A stretch of DNA of 40,574 nt from Candidatus Uhrbacteria bacterium (GCA_018673485.1 JABHCP010000021.1:1-40574), one strand, 5' to 3'; shown: positions 17,874-27,014, counted from the stretch's first letter. Numbers and translations: made by a program. Notes: generated by a model not told the origin, from the letters alone.

Positions 17874-18070
17874 TGCATCTACAGAATCGAGAACCCAGAC
17901 GACAGAACCCAGTTGATATTGAGAAGATCTCTCGTGGAGCTCGAGATGGGGTAATATTCACCATTTCGACGTCTAGGAGAAATCCTCTTATGATTTTGAG
18001 TTTAGCTATTTCAGCTAAGCTTACGAGGCTTAGCCTATTTGATTGATAGAAACGGTTTTTTGTACGACAA

Positions 18071-18094
18071 AGGCCCCCGAGTGGTCGGGGGCCT
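18071..18094 (-). terminator. Cassette 2 terminator
   Basis: aggcccccgaccactcgggggcct on the minus strand, followed by ttt. Confidence 0.75.
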
Positions 18095-18102
18095 ACGGTG
18101 GG

Positions 18103-18486
18103 TCAGAGGACCCTCTCGCTACGAACGATGGCCATGTGTGCCATTACGCTCGTCCGGACGGTGTCCCATTCCAGATCCCAGGAGGACGGAATGGCGTCCA
18201 TCACCTTGAGTGCCCAGAGCATCAGGTGATCGAACTGCTCGAGCTCTTCCTCGTTGCACGCCTCGGCGAGCGAGTCGATGCCGTTCTCGCAAGCGCTGTA
18301 GGTACGCGGCATGAGCTGCGCGAACAGGAAGTCGATGATTGACTTGTGCTCGCCCAGGTCGTTGCGCCGCCACCTGAGCACCTTGCTGCGCAGCACGCTG
18401 CCAAGGTATGCGTCAGACTTGGTGAGTGGGTGGCCTTCCACCGGCTTGATCACCAGGTCGAGGAGTAGGCTGAGGTCTTGTGACAT
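18103..18486 (-). CDS. ORFan protein (cassette 2), 127 aa
   Basis: SD-like acggagaaata upstream of ATG; dedicated promoter and terminator; GC-rich. Confidence 0.65.
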   Translation of the reverse strand: MSQDLSLLLDLVIKPVEGHPLTKSDAYLGSVLRSKVLRWRRNDLGEHKSIIDFLFAQLMPRTYSACENGIDSLAEACNEEELEQFDHLMLWALKVMDAIPSSWDLEWDTVRTSVMAHMAIVRSERVL

Positions 18487-18652
18487 TATTTCTCCGTTGA
18501 GTGCTTGCGCACCTTTGGGAGTTCTTTAATGTCCGCTGGCGCGCGTTGGGGGAGCGAATCGACACCATGCCGATCAGCCGAAAGTCGACTAGGTCGTATA
18601 GGTCAAGTTTCACCTCGCGGTTTGGGTTTGTGCGAGAGACTCGCGACAGTAA

Positions 18653-18681
18653 AATATAGCATGAAAAAGCCATTTTGTCAA
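18653..18681 (-). promoter_or_regulatory. Sigma70-type promoter of cassette 2: TTGACA-17-TATATT
   Basis: Reverse complement reads ttgaca-aaatggctttttcatgc-tatatt. Confidence 0.82.
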
Positions 18682-18723
18682 CAGAAAAGGCTAAAAATAG
18701 CGCTTATTTCAGGGCTTTTTTGA

Positions 18724-18752
18724 TTGACAGAAACAGATTTTGAGCGTACAAT
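18724..18752 (+). promoter_or_regulatory. Sigma70-type promoter upstream of typA: TTGACA-17-TACAAT
   Basis: ttgaca 18724-18729, 17-nt spacer, tacaat 18747-18752. Confidence 0.7.
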
Positions 18753-18789
18753 CCGCGAGTTATAGATAATTTATACTAGATTAATACTT

Positions 18790-20580
18790 GTGGATTTTCG
18801 AAATATTGCCATTATTGCTCACGTTGATCACGGAAAGACAACGTTAGTTGACGCCATGCTAAAACAGTCTGGTGCTTTTTCGCAGCGTGAAGAAGTTGTT
18901 GAACGCGTAATGGACAGCAACGATCAAGAGCGCGAGCGTGGAATTACCATTTACGCAAAGAATACAGCGATTCGAATTGGTGAGACAAAGATAAATATCG
19001 TCGATACACCAGGGCACGCAGATTTTGGGTCAGAGGTAGAGCGTGTTTTGCGGATGGTTGATTCAGTATTGTTGCTTGTGGATGCTTACGAGGGTCCAAT
19101 GCCACAAACAAAGTTTGTTCTGCGTAAATCACTCGAGCTTGGGTTGAAGCCGATTCTCGTGATCAATAAAATTGATAAGCCGTCAGCGCGTCCCGAGGAA
19201 GTGCTTAATATGGTGTTTGATTTATTCTCTGAGCTTGGTGCAACAGAGGAGCAGTTGGATTTTGAATATATTTACACAAACGCTAAGAGTGGAGTTGCGA
19301 AGAAAGAGATTGATCAAGAGAGCGAAGACTTACAGCCTTTGTTTGATTTGATTCTGGACAAGGTGCCATCAGCTAAGTCAAACACAGAGGCACCAATGCG
19401 TATGCAGCCAGTGAACTTGGCATATGACAACTTTGTTGGTCGTATGGCGCTTGGTCGAGTGTATGAAGGTACTGTAAAGGTTGGAATGCCAGTTACGGTT
19501 ACAAAACATGACGGTAAAAAAGAAAAGCAAAAGATTACAAAAATATTAACGTCAGAGGGTTTGCAGAAGATGGAAGTAAAAGAAGCAATTGCGGGAGATA
19601 TTATTTCAATCGCTGGAATCCCAAACATTAACGTTGGTGAGACAATCTCTGAGGACCCTGATGCGGAGATTCTGCCATTTATCCACATCGACCCACCAAC
19701 TCTGTCAATGACATTTTTAGTTAACAACTCACCATTTGCTGGACGTGAAGGTGATTATGTTACTACTCGTCAGATTCGAGAGCGTTTAGAGCGTGAGCTC
19801 GAGACCAACGTTGGATTGCAGATTCAGTTTCCAGAAAACGCAGACACGTTCGATGTTAGTGGACGTGGTGAAATGCATTTGGCAGTTCTCATCGAGACTA
19901 TGCGCCGTGAAGGATATGAGCTTCAGGTTAGTCAGCCAAAGGTGATTATGCACGAGGAAGACGGAAAGACACTGGAGCCATACGAGAGCGTAGTTGTAGA
20001 CGTGCCGGATGAGTATTCAGGAGTTGTTATTGAAAAGCTAGGAAACCGTAAGGGGGAGATGCTGGGAATGAACAGTGAGAATGGTTCAACTCGATTAGAG
20101 TACAGCATTCCAACTCGTGGACTGCTCGGATTCCGTATGGAGTTTATTACTGCAACAAAGGGTGAGGGAACTCTGTCTCACATTTTTGAAAAGTATGGTG
20201 AGTTTAGAGGTGATATTAGCAAGCGCACAACTGGATCGATGATTTCTGGATTTGACGGAAAGACACTTGCGTATTCATTAAATACCCTTCAAGATCGCGG
20301 AACATTGTTTATTGGTGCGGCACAAGAGGTTTACGAGGGTATGGTGATCGGAACGAGTTCAAAGAACTCAATCACAGTGAATCCAACTAAAGGAAAGCAT
20401 CTAACAAACATGCGTTCATCAGGAGCTGATGAGGCAATCAATCTCACACCGCCACTAGACATGAACCTAGAGCGCGCACTCGAATACATCGAAGATGACG
20501 AATACGTAGAGGTTACCCCAAAGACAATCAGAATTAGAAAGAAGTTACTAAAAGAAAACGAACGCAAACGTCAAAAATAA
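18790..20580 (+). CDS. typA: Ribosome-associated GTPase TypA/BipA (GTG start)
   Basis: [57 protein letters not shown], and full-length similarity to the family. Confidence 0.97.
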   Translation: MDFRNIAIIAHVDHGKTTLVDAMLKQSGAFSQREEVVERVMDSNDQERERGITIYAKNTAIRIGETKINIVDTPGHADFGSEVERVLRMVDSVLLLVDAYEGPMPQTKFVLRKSLELGLKPILVINKIDKPSARPEEVLNMVFDLFSELGATEEQLDFEYIYTNAKSGVAKKEIDQESEDLQPLFDLILDKVPSAKSNTEAPMRMQPVNLAYDNFVGRMALGRVYEGTVKVGMPVTVTKHDGKKEKQKITKILTSEGLQKMEVKEAIAGDIISIAGIPNINVGETISEDPDAEILPFIHIDPPTLSMTFLVNNSPFAGREGDYVTTRQIRERLERELETNVGLQIQFPENADTFDVSGRGEMHLAVLIETMRREGYELQVSQPKVIMHEEDGKTLEPYESVVVDVPDEYSGVVIEKLGNRKGEMLGMNSENGSTRLEYSIPTRGLLGFRMEFITATKGEGTLSHIFEKYGEFRGDISKRTTGSMISGFDGKTLAYSLNTLQDRGTLFIGAAQEVYEGMVIGTSSKNSITVNPTKGKHLTNMRSSGADEAINLTPPLDMNLERALEYIEDDEYVEVTPKTIRIRKKLLKENERKRQK

Positions 20581-20613
20581 TCAATGATACTAGAACTAAT
20601 ACCATTTCGACGA

Positions 20614-20692
20614 ATGAAATGAGGGGAAATATTCTAGAAGATCTCCCTGCCTGCCGGGAGGCGGGTCGTGGATCTCGAGATGGTGATTATCA
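20614..20692. repeat. Interspersed palindromic repeat element (ACCATTTCGAC...CTCGAGATGGT)
   Basis: Terminal inverted repeat; internal agatctccctgcctgccgggaggcggg. Confidence 0.6.
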
Positions 20693-20802
20693 AAAAACCG
20701 CAGTTCAATCGAATTGTGGTTTTTTGTTTGATTGACCAATTTATTTTTCTGATATACTTTTAAGTGCCGATTGTGAGTGTGGAGCCAGTTGTCATTAAGG
20801 TG

Positions 20803-20947
20803 ATAGCTGGCACAAACTTGCACGGATGACAGTGTGTTGTTGGGTAGTGGGGCAGTTTCGGCGATGTTGTCGATTTTGTTCTGCTTGCCAAGGCATGCAA
20901 TTCCTAGCTCGGTGCCTCATGGAGAGGGCTGAGCAACGGAGTTAAAG
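20803..20947 (+). promoter_or_regulatory. Structured 5' leader of cassette 3, homologous to 16573-16716
   Basis: Shared blocks; terminal hairpin gctcgg-tg-CCTC-atgga-GAGG-g-ctgagc with different pairs from leader 1 in the lower stem. Confidence 0.65.
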
Positions 20948-22033
20948 ATGAGTGAAGACAAAAAGGTCGAAGTCCCTGTTCTCGAGCCGTTCCCTCAAGT
21001 GCCCATCGTGAACATGCCGGAGCCGAGTTTCCTCATGAAATACGGTGTTCAGTGTGCTTGGATCTGGGTAGCTATCTGTGTTGTGGCCACGGGGATCACC
21101 GCAGTAGTTTTCAGCGAGACTGTCGATTTGGAGATGTCTTTGTTCGCTGCTATTCTCATCGCGTTGATTGTTATCAACTCAGTTGTGGTAGCAGCGGTTG
21201 CCACAGTAGGTAAATTGTATTGTACCCGCGTCGAAAAACTTTTGTGGGACAGGGTTCGAGATCGTAATCAAGTAATTGAGGACTTTCGAAGCATGTGCAT
21301 GACTAAGCACGAGCTCTACGTCGAGGCCTGGACTCAGGTTCAGGAGAATCAGGAGCTCATTGGTTCGCTCAACAATCAGGTCGGAGATCTTGGGCAAGGA
21401 CTCAATGATATGTTCGACCTTCTAGTTTGGATCGTCAATGCTGACCACGCTGAGTTCATGGAGTGGTTCTGTGAGTGCGATACTGAGTGGGACCTTGCTC
21501 CTTCCGTGGTTTCGCGAGATGGTCCCGAGTACACCGACACCCTTCACGCTATTAAGGCACAGTATTTCGACGAGCGTGATAGTTGGCGGGAAATCAAGTA
21601 TGCGCAAGAGGTCAAGCTCAATCTTGAACGGAGTTTATCGCACAAGGCGCTTCTGGCACTCATTGAGTTTGTCATGATTGTGGCAGTGGAAGCTACCAAG
21701 ATCGAAGATACGCCCGATGAGATGAAATCCCAGATGGATCAGTTGTCGTTGGCGGTTTTTAATATCTTCGCCAAGCTCGTCTCCACGCATCGTGAGCTCC
21801 ACGCCAACGAGGTGACGCGAGCGGATGGTGATGAATGGGTGGTCAATAATATCGACTGCGGACTCCTTTGTGCCCTGGGTGCCAGGCAGAGTAAGCCTCA
21901 TGAAATCCAGAAGCTTCTGAACCTGCTGCGTGAGCATCAGCCCAAGAAGTTCCTCGAAGTGCTCAATGGCATGCCTGACGATATCAAGCTCGTCCTGACC
22001 AGTCTCATGATTCACGCTCCTGACAAGTGGTAA
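20948..22033 (+). CDS. ORFan membrane/coiled-coil protein (cassette 3), 361 aa
   Basis: MSED start, TM segments, coiled coil; C-terminal VLNGMPDDIKLVLTSLMI parallels LLEQMPDDVYRFLTKVMI of cassette 1. Confidence 0.78.
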   Translation: MSEDKKVEVPVLEPFPQVPIVNMPEPSFLMKYGVQCAWIWVAICVVATGITAVVFSETVDLEMSLFAAILIALIVINSVVVAAVATVGKLYCTRVEKLLWDRVRDRNQVIEDFRSMCMTKHELYVEAWTQVQENQELIGSLNNQVGDLGQGLNDMFDLLVWIVNADHAEFMEWFCECDTEWDLAPSVVSRDGPEYTDTLHAIKAQYFDERDSWREIKYAQEVKLNLERSLSHKALLALIEFVMIVAVEATKIEDTPDEMKSQMDQLSLAVFNIFAKLVSTHRELHANEVTRADGDEWVVNNIDCGLLCALGARQSKPHEIQKLLNLLREHQPKKFLEVLNGMPDDIKLVLTSLMIHAPDKW

Positions 22034-22054
22034 TCTAGTCAGGTGAATCGTACA

Positions 22055-22084
22055 CTCCCCACCGACTCAAAGTCGGTGGGGGAT
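22055..22084 (+). terminator. Cassette 3 terminator
   Basis: ctccccaccgactcaaagtcggtgggggat followed by tttgtt. Confidence 0.8.
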
Positions 22085-22183
22085 TTTGTTATAGGCTTTG
22101 ATTGATAGCCTGACCCCATGAAACCGCGGTTCGATCGAGTTGTGGTTTTTTTGCTCTATAAACACTCCTGACGATCGTCAGTA

Positions 22184-22216
22184 CCTGTGGATAGAGGTTG
22201 AACCTCTATCCACAGG
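22184..22216. repeat. Palindrome with DnaA-box-like arms (16-nt arms, 1-nt centre)
   Basis: cctgtggatagaggtt-g-aacctctatccacagg. Confidence 0.9.
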
Positions 22217-22354
22217 CGGACGGCTTAGCTATTCAGGCTCAGCTTTAGTCTGTGAGTTGGGAGGTATGATTGCTCGATTTGGTTCTTGACAACTGTTTCT
22301 TAGTAAAACAAAAACCGCAGTTTAGTAGAGCTGCGTTTTTTTTGATGTAATAAA

Positions 22355-22375
22355 GGCCCTGAGTCTATCAGGGCC
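22355..22375 (-). terminator. Cassette 4 terminator
   Basis: ggccctgatagactcagggcc followed by tttatta on the minus strand. Confidence 0.75.
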
Positions 22376-22392
22376 CTCACGGGTGATGCGCT

Positions 22393-22896
22393 TTAGGCTT
22401 TGTCAGCCTTCATATAGCACAGGGTGTGGTTGTGCCACTCCCAGCCACCTTTGCTTGCCTTTACTGACGCCGACATGACCAACTTTTCTCGGAGTTCGAA
22501 TACGAGGAGGTCGTGAAGGATCTTGAAGGCGGCGCTGGCGTCCTCGGTGCTTTCCAGGGTCAGGCTTTGGGTGAGCGGTCCATAACTTAGATGGACCGTG
22601 CGTCCCATGTTTTGCCACAGGAATGGGAGTATACGAGCGGGGCTCCAATTGGTCAGGAGCGCGACAGCCATACGTCCAGGTTGTGGCGTGTGAGGCACGG
22701 TATTGCGGCCGTTGAGCACCTGCTTCACTGCTGTGACTAGCTTGATGGCAGCCGCAGCATCAATGTCACTGCGCAGATCAGCTGTTCTTACGACTTTTTG
22801 GTTCGAACCGTCACCTTTCCGATAACGGATTTCGAGGTATGGTGAGTGAGTGCCTTTTTCTTCGTGTACTCGAATCAGGACGCTGTTGCTGGCCAT
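22393..22896 (-). CDS. ORFan protein (cassette 4), 167 aa
   Basis: SD-like ctggaggaacc-ATG; dedicated terminator; GC-rich. Confidence 0.7.
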   Translation of the reverse strand: MASNSVLIRVHEEKGTHSPYLEIRYRKGDGSNQKVVRTADLRSDIDAAAAIKLVTAVKQVLNGRNTVPHTPQPGRMAVALLTNWSPARILPFLWQNMGRTVHLSYGPLTQSLTLESTEDASAAFKILHDLLVFELREKLVMSASVKASKGGWEWHNHTLCYMKADKA

Positions 22897-23003
22897 GGTT
22901 CCTCCAGGGGTGTGTGTTTCGCTAAGAAAAGCTTAACAGTTATAACTTTTTAAGTAAAACAAAAAACCGCTCGAAAAATCGTGCGGTTTTTTATGAGGAT
23001 CAA

Positions 23004-23258
23004 TTACTCAGCCTTTGGCTTTGCAATGTTCACGTTGATTGGTCGTCCCAAGAAATCCTTCTCGTTTAGACCTTCAATCGCAGCTTGTGCTTCCTCAGCT
23101 GTGCCCATCTCTACAAAACCGAATCCACGGCTTTTGTTTGTGAACTTGTCCATCACAATTCGGGCAGAGATAACCTCACCATACTCAGCAAAGAGGTCTC
23201 GTAGAGAGTCGTCTGTTGCATCCCATGAGATGTTACCTACAAATAGCTTGTTTTCCAT
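23004..23258 (-). CDS. RRM-domain RNA-binding protein (start MENKLFVGN)
   Basis: KLFVGNISWDATDDSLRDLFAEYGEVISARIVMD...SRGFGFVEM: RNP2 and RNP1 motifs. Confidence 0.95.
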   Translation of the reverse strand: MENKLFVGNISWDATDDSLRDLFAEYGEVISARIVMDKFTNKSRGFGFVEMGTAEEAQAAIEGLNEKDFLGRPINVNIAKPKAE

Positions 23259-23480
23259 AAAAGGGAAATAGCTTAGATTGTCATCAAGATTTGATGACTT
23301 TGAATTAACGTTCTGAGCCAATTACCTTTTCGGGAAAACGGGCCAGGACACAAAAAGAATAGCATAAAGCTGGCAAAATGTCAATGTCTATTGGGCGTCA
23401 TTCCTTCATATTGCATTATAATCTACCGATTGGCATCATTACCTATTATCCACTGGCTTATTTTGCTATAATTGATTCAT

Positions 23481-23786
23481 ATGAAAAAACATCCAATATT
23501 TATAGGGTTTTTGCAGGCCCTAGGTGCAGCGCTTTATGTAGTGATTATCGCCGCTGTTATGTACGGTCTTGATTCTGTTGAAACAGTGCCATCGATATAT
23601 TTGTCGATGATCACAGTATTGTTACTGCTAGTTTTTTCAGCTGCAGTTACAGGGTCTCTAATTTTTGCATATCCAGCAGTGTTAGCAGTACGTAAAAAGA
23701 TCAAGCAAGCTTTTTGGGTTTTGGGAAGTACATTGGGCTGGATGGTTATCTTTTTGATTGTATTCTTGCTAATTATCCTGGTCTAA
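23481..23786 (+). CDS. Small multi-TM hypothetical protein
   Basis: Three hydrophobic segments; start MKKHPIF at 23481. Confidence 0.6.
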   Translation: MKKHPIFIGFLQALGAALYVVIIAAVMYGLDSVETVPSIYLSMITVLLLLVFSAAVTGSLIFAYPAVLAVRKKIKQAFWVLGSTLGWMVIFLIVFLLIILV

Positions 23787-23787
23787 T

Positions 23788-24591
23788 ATGACAGTGTTGT
23801 TTTACATAATCATTGCAACAGTGGCAGTGAGTCTGATTTCGTTTGTCGGTGCTTTCACATTAAGTTTTTCTAAAAAAATTCTTGAAAAGATCTTGCTAGT
23901 TTTAGTTGCCCTTGCCGCTGGTGGTTTATTGGGGGGCGCATTCTTGCATTTAATTCCTGAGGCCTTGCATGAGTTCACAGAGTTGCACGGACATGAGGCA
24001 TCGTCGATTTTATTTTTATTCGTGTTGATCGGATTCTGCCTCTTTTTACTAATTGAGCAGTTTTTACACTGGCATCACGCGCATCATGGTGAGCATTGTT
24101 GTGGAGATGTGCATCACAAGCGCAGTAAGAAGGAATTATCGGCAATGATTTTATTTGGAGACGGAATGCATAATCTAATTGATGGTTTAGTGATCGGAGC
24201 GGCATTCATGGTCAATGTTGAGACTGGAATTATCGCTACAATTGCTGTGATTTTACATGAGTTGCCTCAGGAGATTGGTGACTTTGGAGTTTTGATCTAT
24301 AGCGGTATGACAAGAGCTAAGGCACTTTTATTTAACTTCTTGTCAGGATTAACAGCGGTGCTCGGTGGAGTGATTGGTTTTTTCTTTACTGAAATAGCTC
24401 AGGGTGCAGCTTTGTATATCTTGCCAATTGCAGCCGGAGGATTTATTTATTTGGCAGCATCTGACCTTATCCCAGAGATAAAGCATGGAAAAAGCATGAA
24501 GCGGATGGCATTGCATTTTGGCATTATGATTTTGGGTATTGCCCTTATGTATGCACTATTGCACGTTCCATTATTGGAAGCCGTGCATTAA
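23788..24591 (+). CDS. ZIP family metal transporter
   Basis: HHAHHGEHCCGDVHH histidine-rich loop; LFGDGMHNLIDGLVIGAAF and VILHELPQEIGDFGVL signature. Confidence 0.95.
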   Translation: MTVLFYIIIATVAVSLISFVGAFTLSFSKKILEKILLVLVALAAGGLLGGAFLHLIPEALHEFTELHGHEASSILFLFVLIGFCLFLLIEQFLHWHHAHHGEHCCGDVHHKRSKKELSAMILFGDGMHNLIDGLVIGAAFMVNVETGIIATIAVILHELPQEIGDFGVLIYSGMTRAKALLFNFLSGLTAVLGGVIGFFFTEIAQGAALYILPIAAGGFIYLAASDLIPEIKHGKSMKRMALHFGIMILGIALMYALLHVPLLEAVH

Positions 24592-24627
24592 TCAATGGCA
24601 CAGTGATATAATAGTGTTAAGTTAAAT

Positions 24628-25074
24628 ATGAAAAAAGGCTTTACTTTAATCGAGATCCTTCTGGTAGTTGCAGCGATCGGAATTTTGGCAGGTGTTGTTA
24701 TTTTGGCTATCAATCCAGGGAAGCAGTTGGGAGACACTAGAAACGCTCAGCGTTGGGCGGATGTTAATACTATCTTGAATGGAATTTATCAATATTCTAT
24801 TGATAATAATGGTGACTTACCTGGGAGTATTCCTTCATCTTCGACTTGTAGTAGTTCAACCCCGAAAATATGTCAGATGGATGGGTCTTGCTCTGGTTTG
24901 ACAGATTTGTCTGATCTAACTGACGGATCTGTTTATTTGGTAGACATACCTGACGATCCTACAGAATCAACTGGCAATTCCACATACTACGCGGTTATAC
25001 AAACTACAGAAGGAAGAGTGACGGTGTGTGCACCAGGTGCTGAGCAGAGTGAGACAATCGAGGCGACACGTTAA
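24628..25074 (+). CDS. Type IV pilin-like prepilin
   Basis: MKKGFTLIEILLVVAAIGILAGVVILAINP prepilin motif. Confidence 0.95.
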   Translation: MKKGFTLIEILLVVAAIGILAGVVILAINPGKQLGDTRNAQRWADVNTILNGIYQYSIDNNGDLPGSIPSSSTCSSSTPKICQMDGSCSGLTDLSDLTDGSVYLVDIPDDPTESTGNSTYYAVIQTTEGRVTVCAPGAEQSETIEATR

Positions 25075-25092
25075 TATTAGATGAAAAGCTAA

Positions 25093-25845
25093 GTGAATAA
25101 TGTGGATAATGCTGCTTACATTTTGAGTTTTATTTTAGGAACAAGTATCGGTAGCGCACTTTTGTGCGCTGCTATGCGTTATGCTGATAATCAAAATTGG
25201 ATTAGTGGACGGTCAATTTGCGATAATTGCAAGAAAGTACTCACATGGGACCAGTTGATTCCCGTAGTGAGTTTTTTGATTTATCGCGGTAAGTGTAAAG
25301 AATGTCAGAAGGAGATGAGTTGGTTTTATTTAGTTTTTGAGGTGATTGCGGGGTTAGCTATTTTGATAATTGCGGCGCGCTTTATGGAGTTTGGTGATAT
25401 TTGGATATTAGCACGCGATCTTGTGATAGTTTTGATTGCGTTGTTTGCACTAGCACTCGATTGGTACAAGATGTTGGTCAATGTAAGGCTGATGATAGTT
25501 GGATCTGTTATTGTTGTATTGATGCCATCGGGTTTATCGATTGCAGAGATGTTGATAGGTGCATGTGTCGGGATTGCGTTTTTTGGAGTGCAATATTTAT
25601 TAACAAGAGGAAAGGGAATTGGTTCTGGCGATATGTTCCTAGGAATGTTCATGGGATTCGCACTTGGCTGGCCATATGTAATCATTTCGATATTCATCGG
25701 ATACATATTTGGATCGGTTCACGCGGTACATTTACTGGCAACAAAAAAAGCAAACAGAAAAACCAAGCTTTCACTTGGAATGTATTTAATGATCGGTCTA
25801 ATTTTAGCCCTCGGAGTTCAGATATTACAATTATCGATTTTGTAA
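25093..25845 (+). CDS. pilD: Prepilin peptidase (A24 family)
   Basis: CDNCKKVLTWDQLIPVVSFLIYRGKCKECQ zinc-binding-like motif; GKGIGSGDMFLG catalytic-type motif. Confidence 0.92.
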   Translation: MNNVDNAAYILSFILGTSIGSALLCAAMRYADNQNWISGRSICDNCKKVLTWDQLIPVVSFLIYRGKCKECQKEMSWFYLVFEVIAGLAILIIAARFMEFGDIWILARDLVIVLIALFALALDWYKMLVNVRLMIVGSVIVVLMPSGLSIAEMLIGACVGIAFFGVQYLLTRGKGIGSGDMFLGMFMGFALGWPYVIISIFIGYIFGSVHAVHLLATKKANRKTKLSLGMYLMIGLILALGVQILQLSIL

Positions 25846-25850
25846 TTTTC

Positions 25851-25879
25851 TGTGGATAACAGTTTAACTGTTATCCACA
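25851..25879. repeat. Palindrome with two perfect inverted DnaA-box sequences
   Basis: tgtggataacagtt-t-aactgttatccaca. Confidence 0.9.
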
Positions 25880-25890
25880 AGTACGAAAAT

Positions 25891-25932
25891 AATGTTTCAC
25901 TAAAGGGCCGATCGGAACCTTAGTGAAACATT
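25891..25932. repeat. Imperfect CGATCG-centred palindrome
   Basis: aatgtttcactaaagggccgatcggaaccttagtgaaacatt. Confidence 0.85.
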
Positions 25933-25973
25933 AGATGTGTTGAAATAAATGGACGTGCAAATCGAGTGCTATT

Positions 25974-26002
25974 TGTGGATAGAGGTTGAACCTCTGTCCA
26001 CA
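25974..26002. repeat. Palindrome tgtggatagaggtt-g-aacctctgtccaca
   Basis: 14-nt arms with one mismatch; same core as 22184-22216. Confidence 0.85.
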
Positions 26003-26027
26003 GGTGTGAAAATTTGGATGCGATAAG

Positions 26028-26048
26028 CCCCAGGCCGAGAGCCTGGGG
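26028..26048 (-). terminator. Cassette 5 terminator
   Basis: ccccaggctctcggcctgggg on the minus strand. Confidence 0.7.
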
Positions 26049-26068
26049 TTTCGAGATCTGTATGACCA

Positions 26069-26728
26069 CTAGTCCACGACACGAAGAGGTGTTTCGAAGT
26101 CGTAGCGCACAGACGCTTTATCGGTTTCGTGACTCTCTTCTTTGGCGTGGAACAGCAGACCGTCAGCACGCTTGATAGCCAGCTGTAGGGCTTCGTGCTC
26201 ACCTAGAAGCGTGCAACCAGCAGAGATGGTGACGCGCAGTTCTGAGTCTACTCGGCACCACGCGTCGTCTAGAACGCGACGAATGATGGTGTGCAGAATC
26301 TGTGCATTCGGTGCACTGAGAACCACCCAGAATTCATCTCCTCCCTCGTTGGGGCGGACGACAATGTCCTCTGGACGTAATGCTTCAAGGATTTTGCTAG
26401 AGATGAACCGGATGATTGCGTCGCCCTCGTCGTGACCGTGGTTGTCGTTGACTGACTTGAAGTTGTTCACATCGATCACCATGACGAGGATGGGGTTACC
26501 ATTTCTTCCCCAACGAAGTCGACGCCGATCAAAGTTCGTTTCAAGCCATCGTCTATTGGCGAGCCCCGTCATGAAGTCGTGCATCATGTTGTGCTTGAGC
26601 TCAATATTCTCAATGCTTAGCCGATAATGCTTCCAAGCAAGCACGATGTAGAGCGTGGTAAGGATCAGCGCAAAACCTATAGTCGATAGGGATGCTGCCG
26701 CGGCGACTGCGAGTAGAATTTCTGGCAT
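26069..26728 (-). CDS. Membrane-anchored GGDEF-domain (diguanylate cyclase-like) protein (cassette 5)
   Basis: N-terminal TM; HDFMTGLANRRWLE, VIDVNNFKSVNDNHGHDEGD, RPNEGGDEFWVVL, TISAGC. Confidence 0.92.
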   Translation of the reverse strand: MPEILLAVAAAASLSTIGFALILTTLYIVLAWKHYRLSIENIELKHNMMHDFMTGLANRRWLETNFDRRRLRWGRNGNPILVMVIDVNNFKSVNDNHGHDEGDAIIRFISSKILEALRPEDIVVRPNEGGDEFWVVLSAPNAQILHTIIRRVLDDAWCRVDSELRVTISAGCTLLGEHEALQLAIKRADGLLFHAKEESHETDKASVRYDFETPLRVVD

Positions 26729-26773
26729 GATTCATGTCTCCGTTCGGGTGAAAGTAAGATGGTACGGTCAACA

Positions 26774-26802
26774 AAAATAGCAAGAATTAGCCGCTTTGTC
26801 AA
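26774..26802 (-). promoter_or_regulatory. Sigma70-type promoter of cassette 5: TTGACA-17-TATTTT
   Basis: Reverse complement ttgaca-aagcggctaattcttgc-tatttt. Confidence 0.8.
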
Positions 26803-27014
26803 TACGTGAAAAGGTGATAAAGGTTGTTGAGGAAGTAATGGTGATTCTTGAAAATAAACATTTTAAACATTTTAAACAATTTAATCATTCGCCAGATTTG
26901 ACGTTTTTCTTTGGATCTGTAGCGGTTTGTACACAGGAACCCCTGTGTTTATTGAGGTTTTAGATTATAAGTGCTACTATTTAAGGGCTAAAAGAATTAT
27001 TAACATATTTTTTT

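Noticed and set aside
16555-17964. 469-aa minus-strand ORF opposite cassette 1
   Set aside because: GC-rich DNA creates long antisense ORFs; the plus ORF has promoter, leader, SD, terminator and a paralogue at 20948-22033, while the minus ORF spans the terminator and promoter.
18043-18529. Alternative ORFs over cassette 2 (18043-18342 +, 18119-18373 -, 18222-18404 -, 18311-18529 +)
   Set aside because: Overlap the better supported 18103-18486 minus ORF, which matches promoter direction, SD and terminator.
25851-25879. Possible oriC because of inverted TTATCCACA boxes
   Set aside because: Only two boxes in a tight palindrome, no dnaA/dnaN nearby and no clear box array or AT-rich unwinding element; recorded instead as a palindrome.
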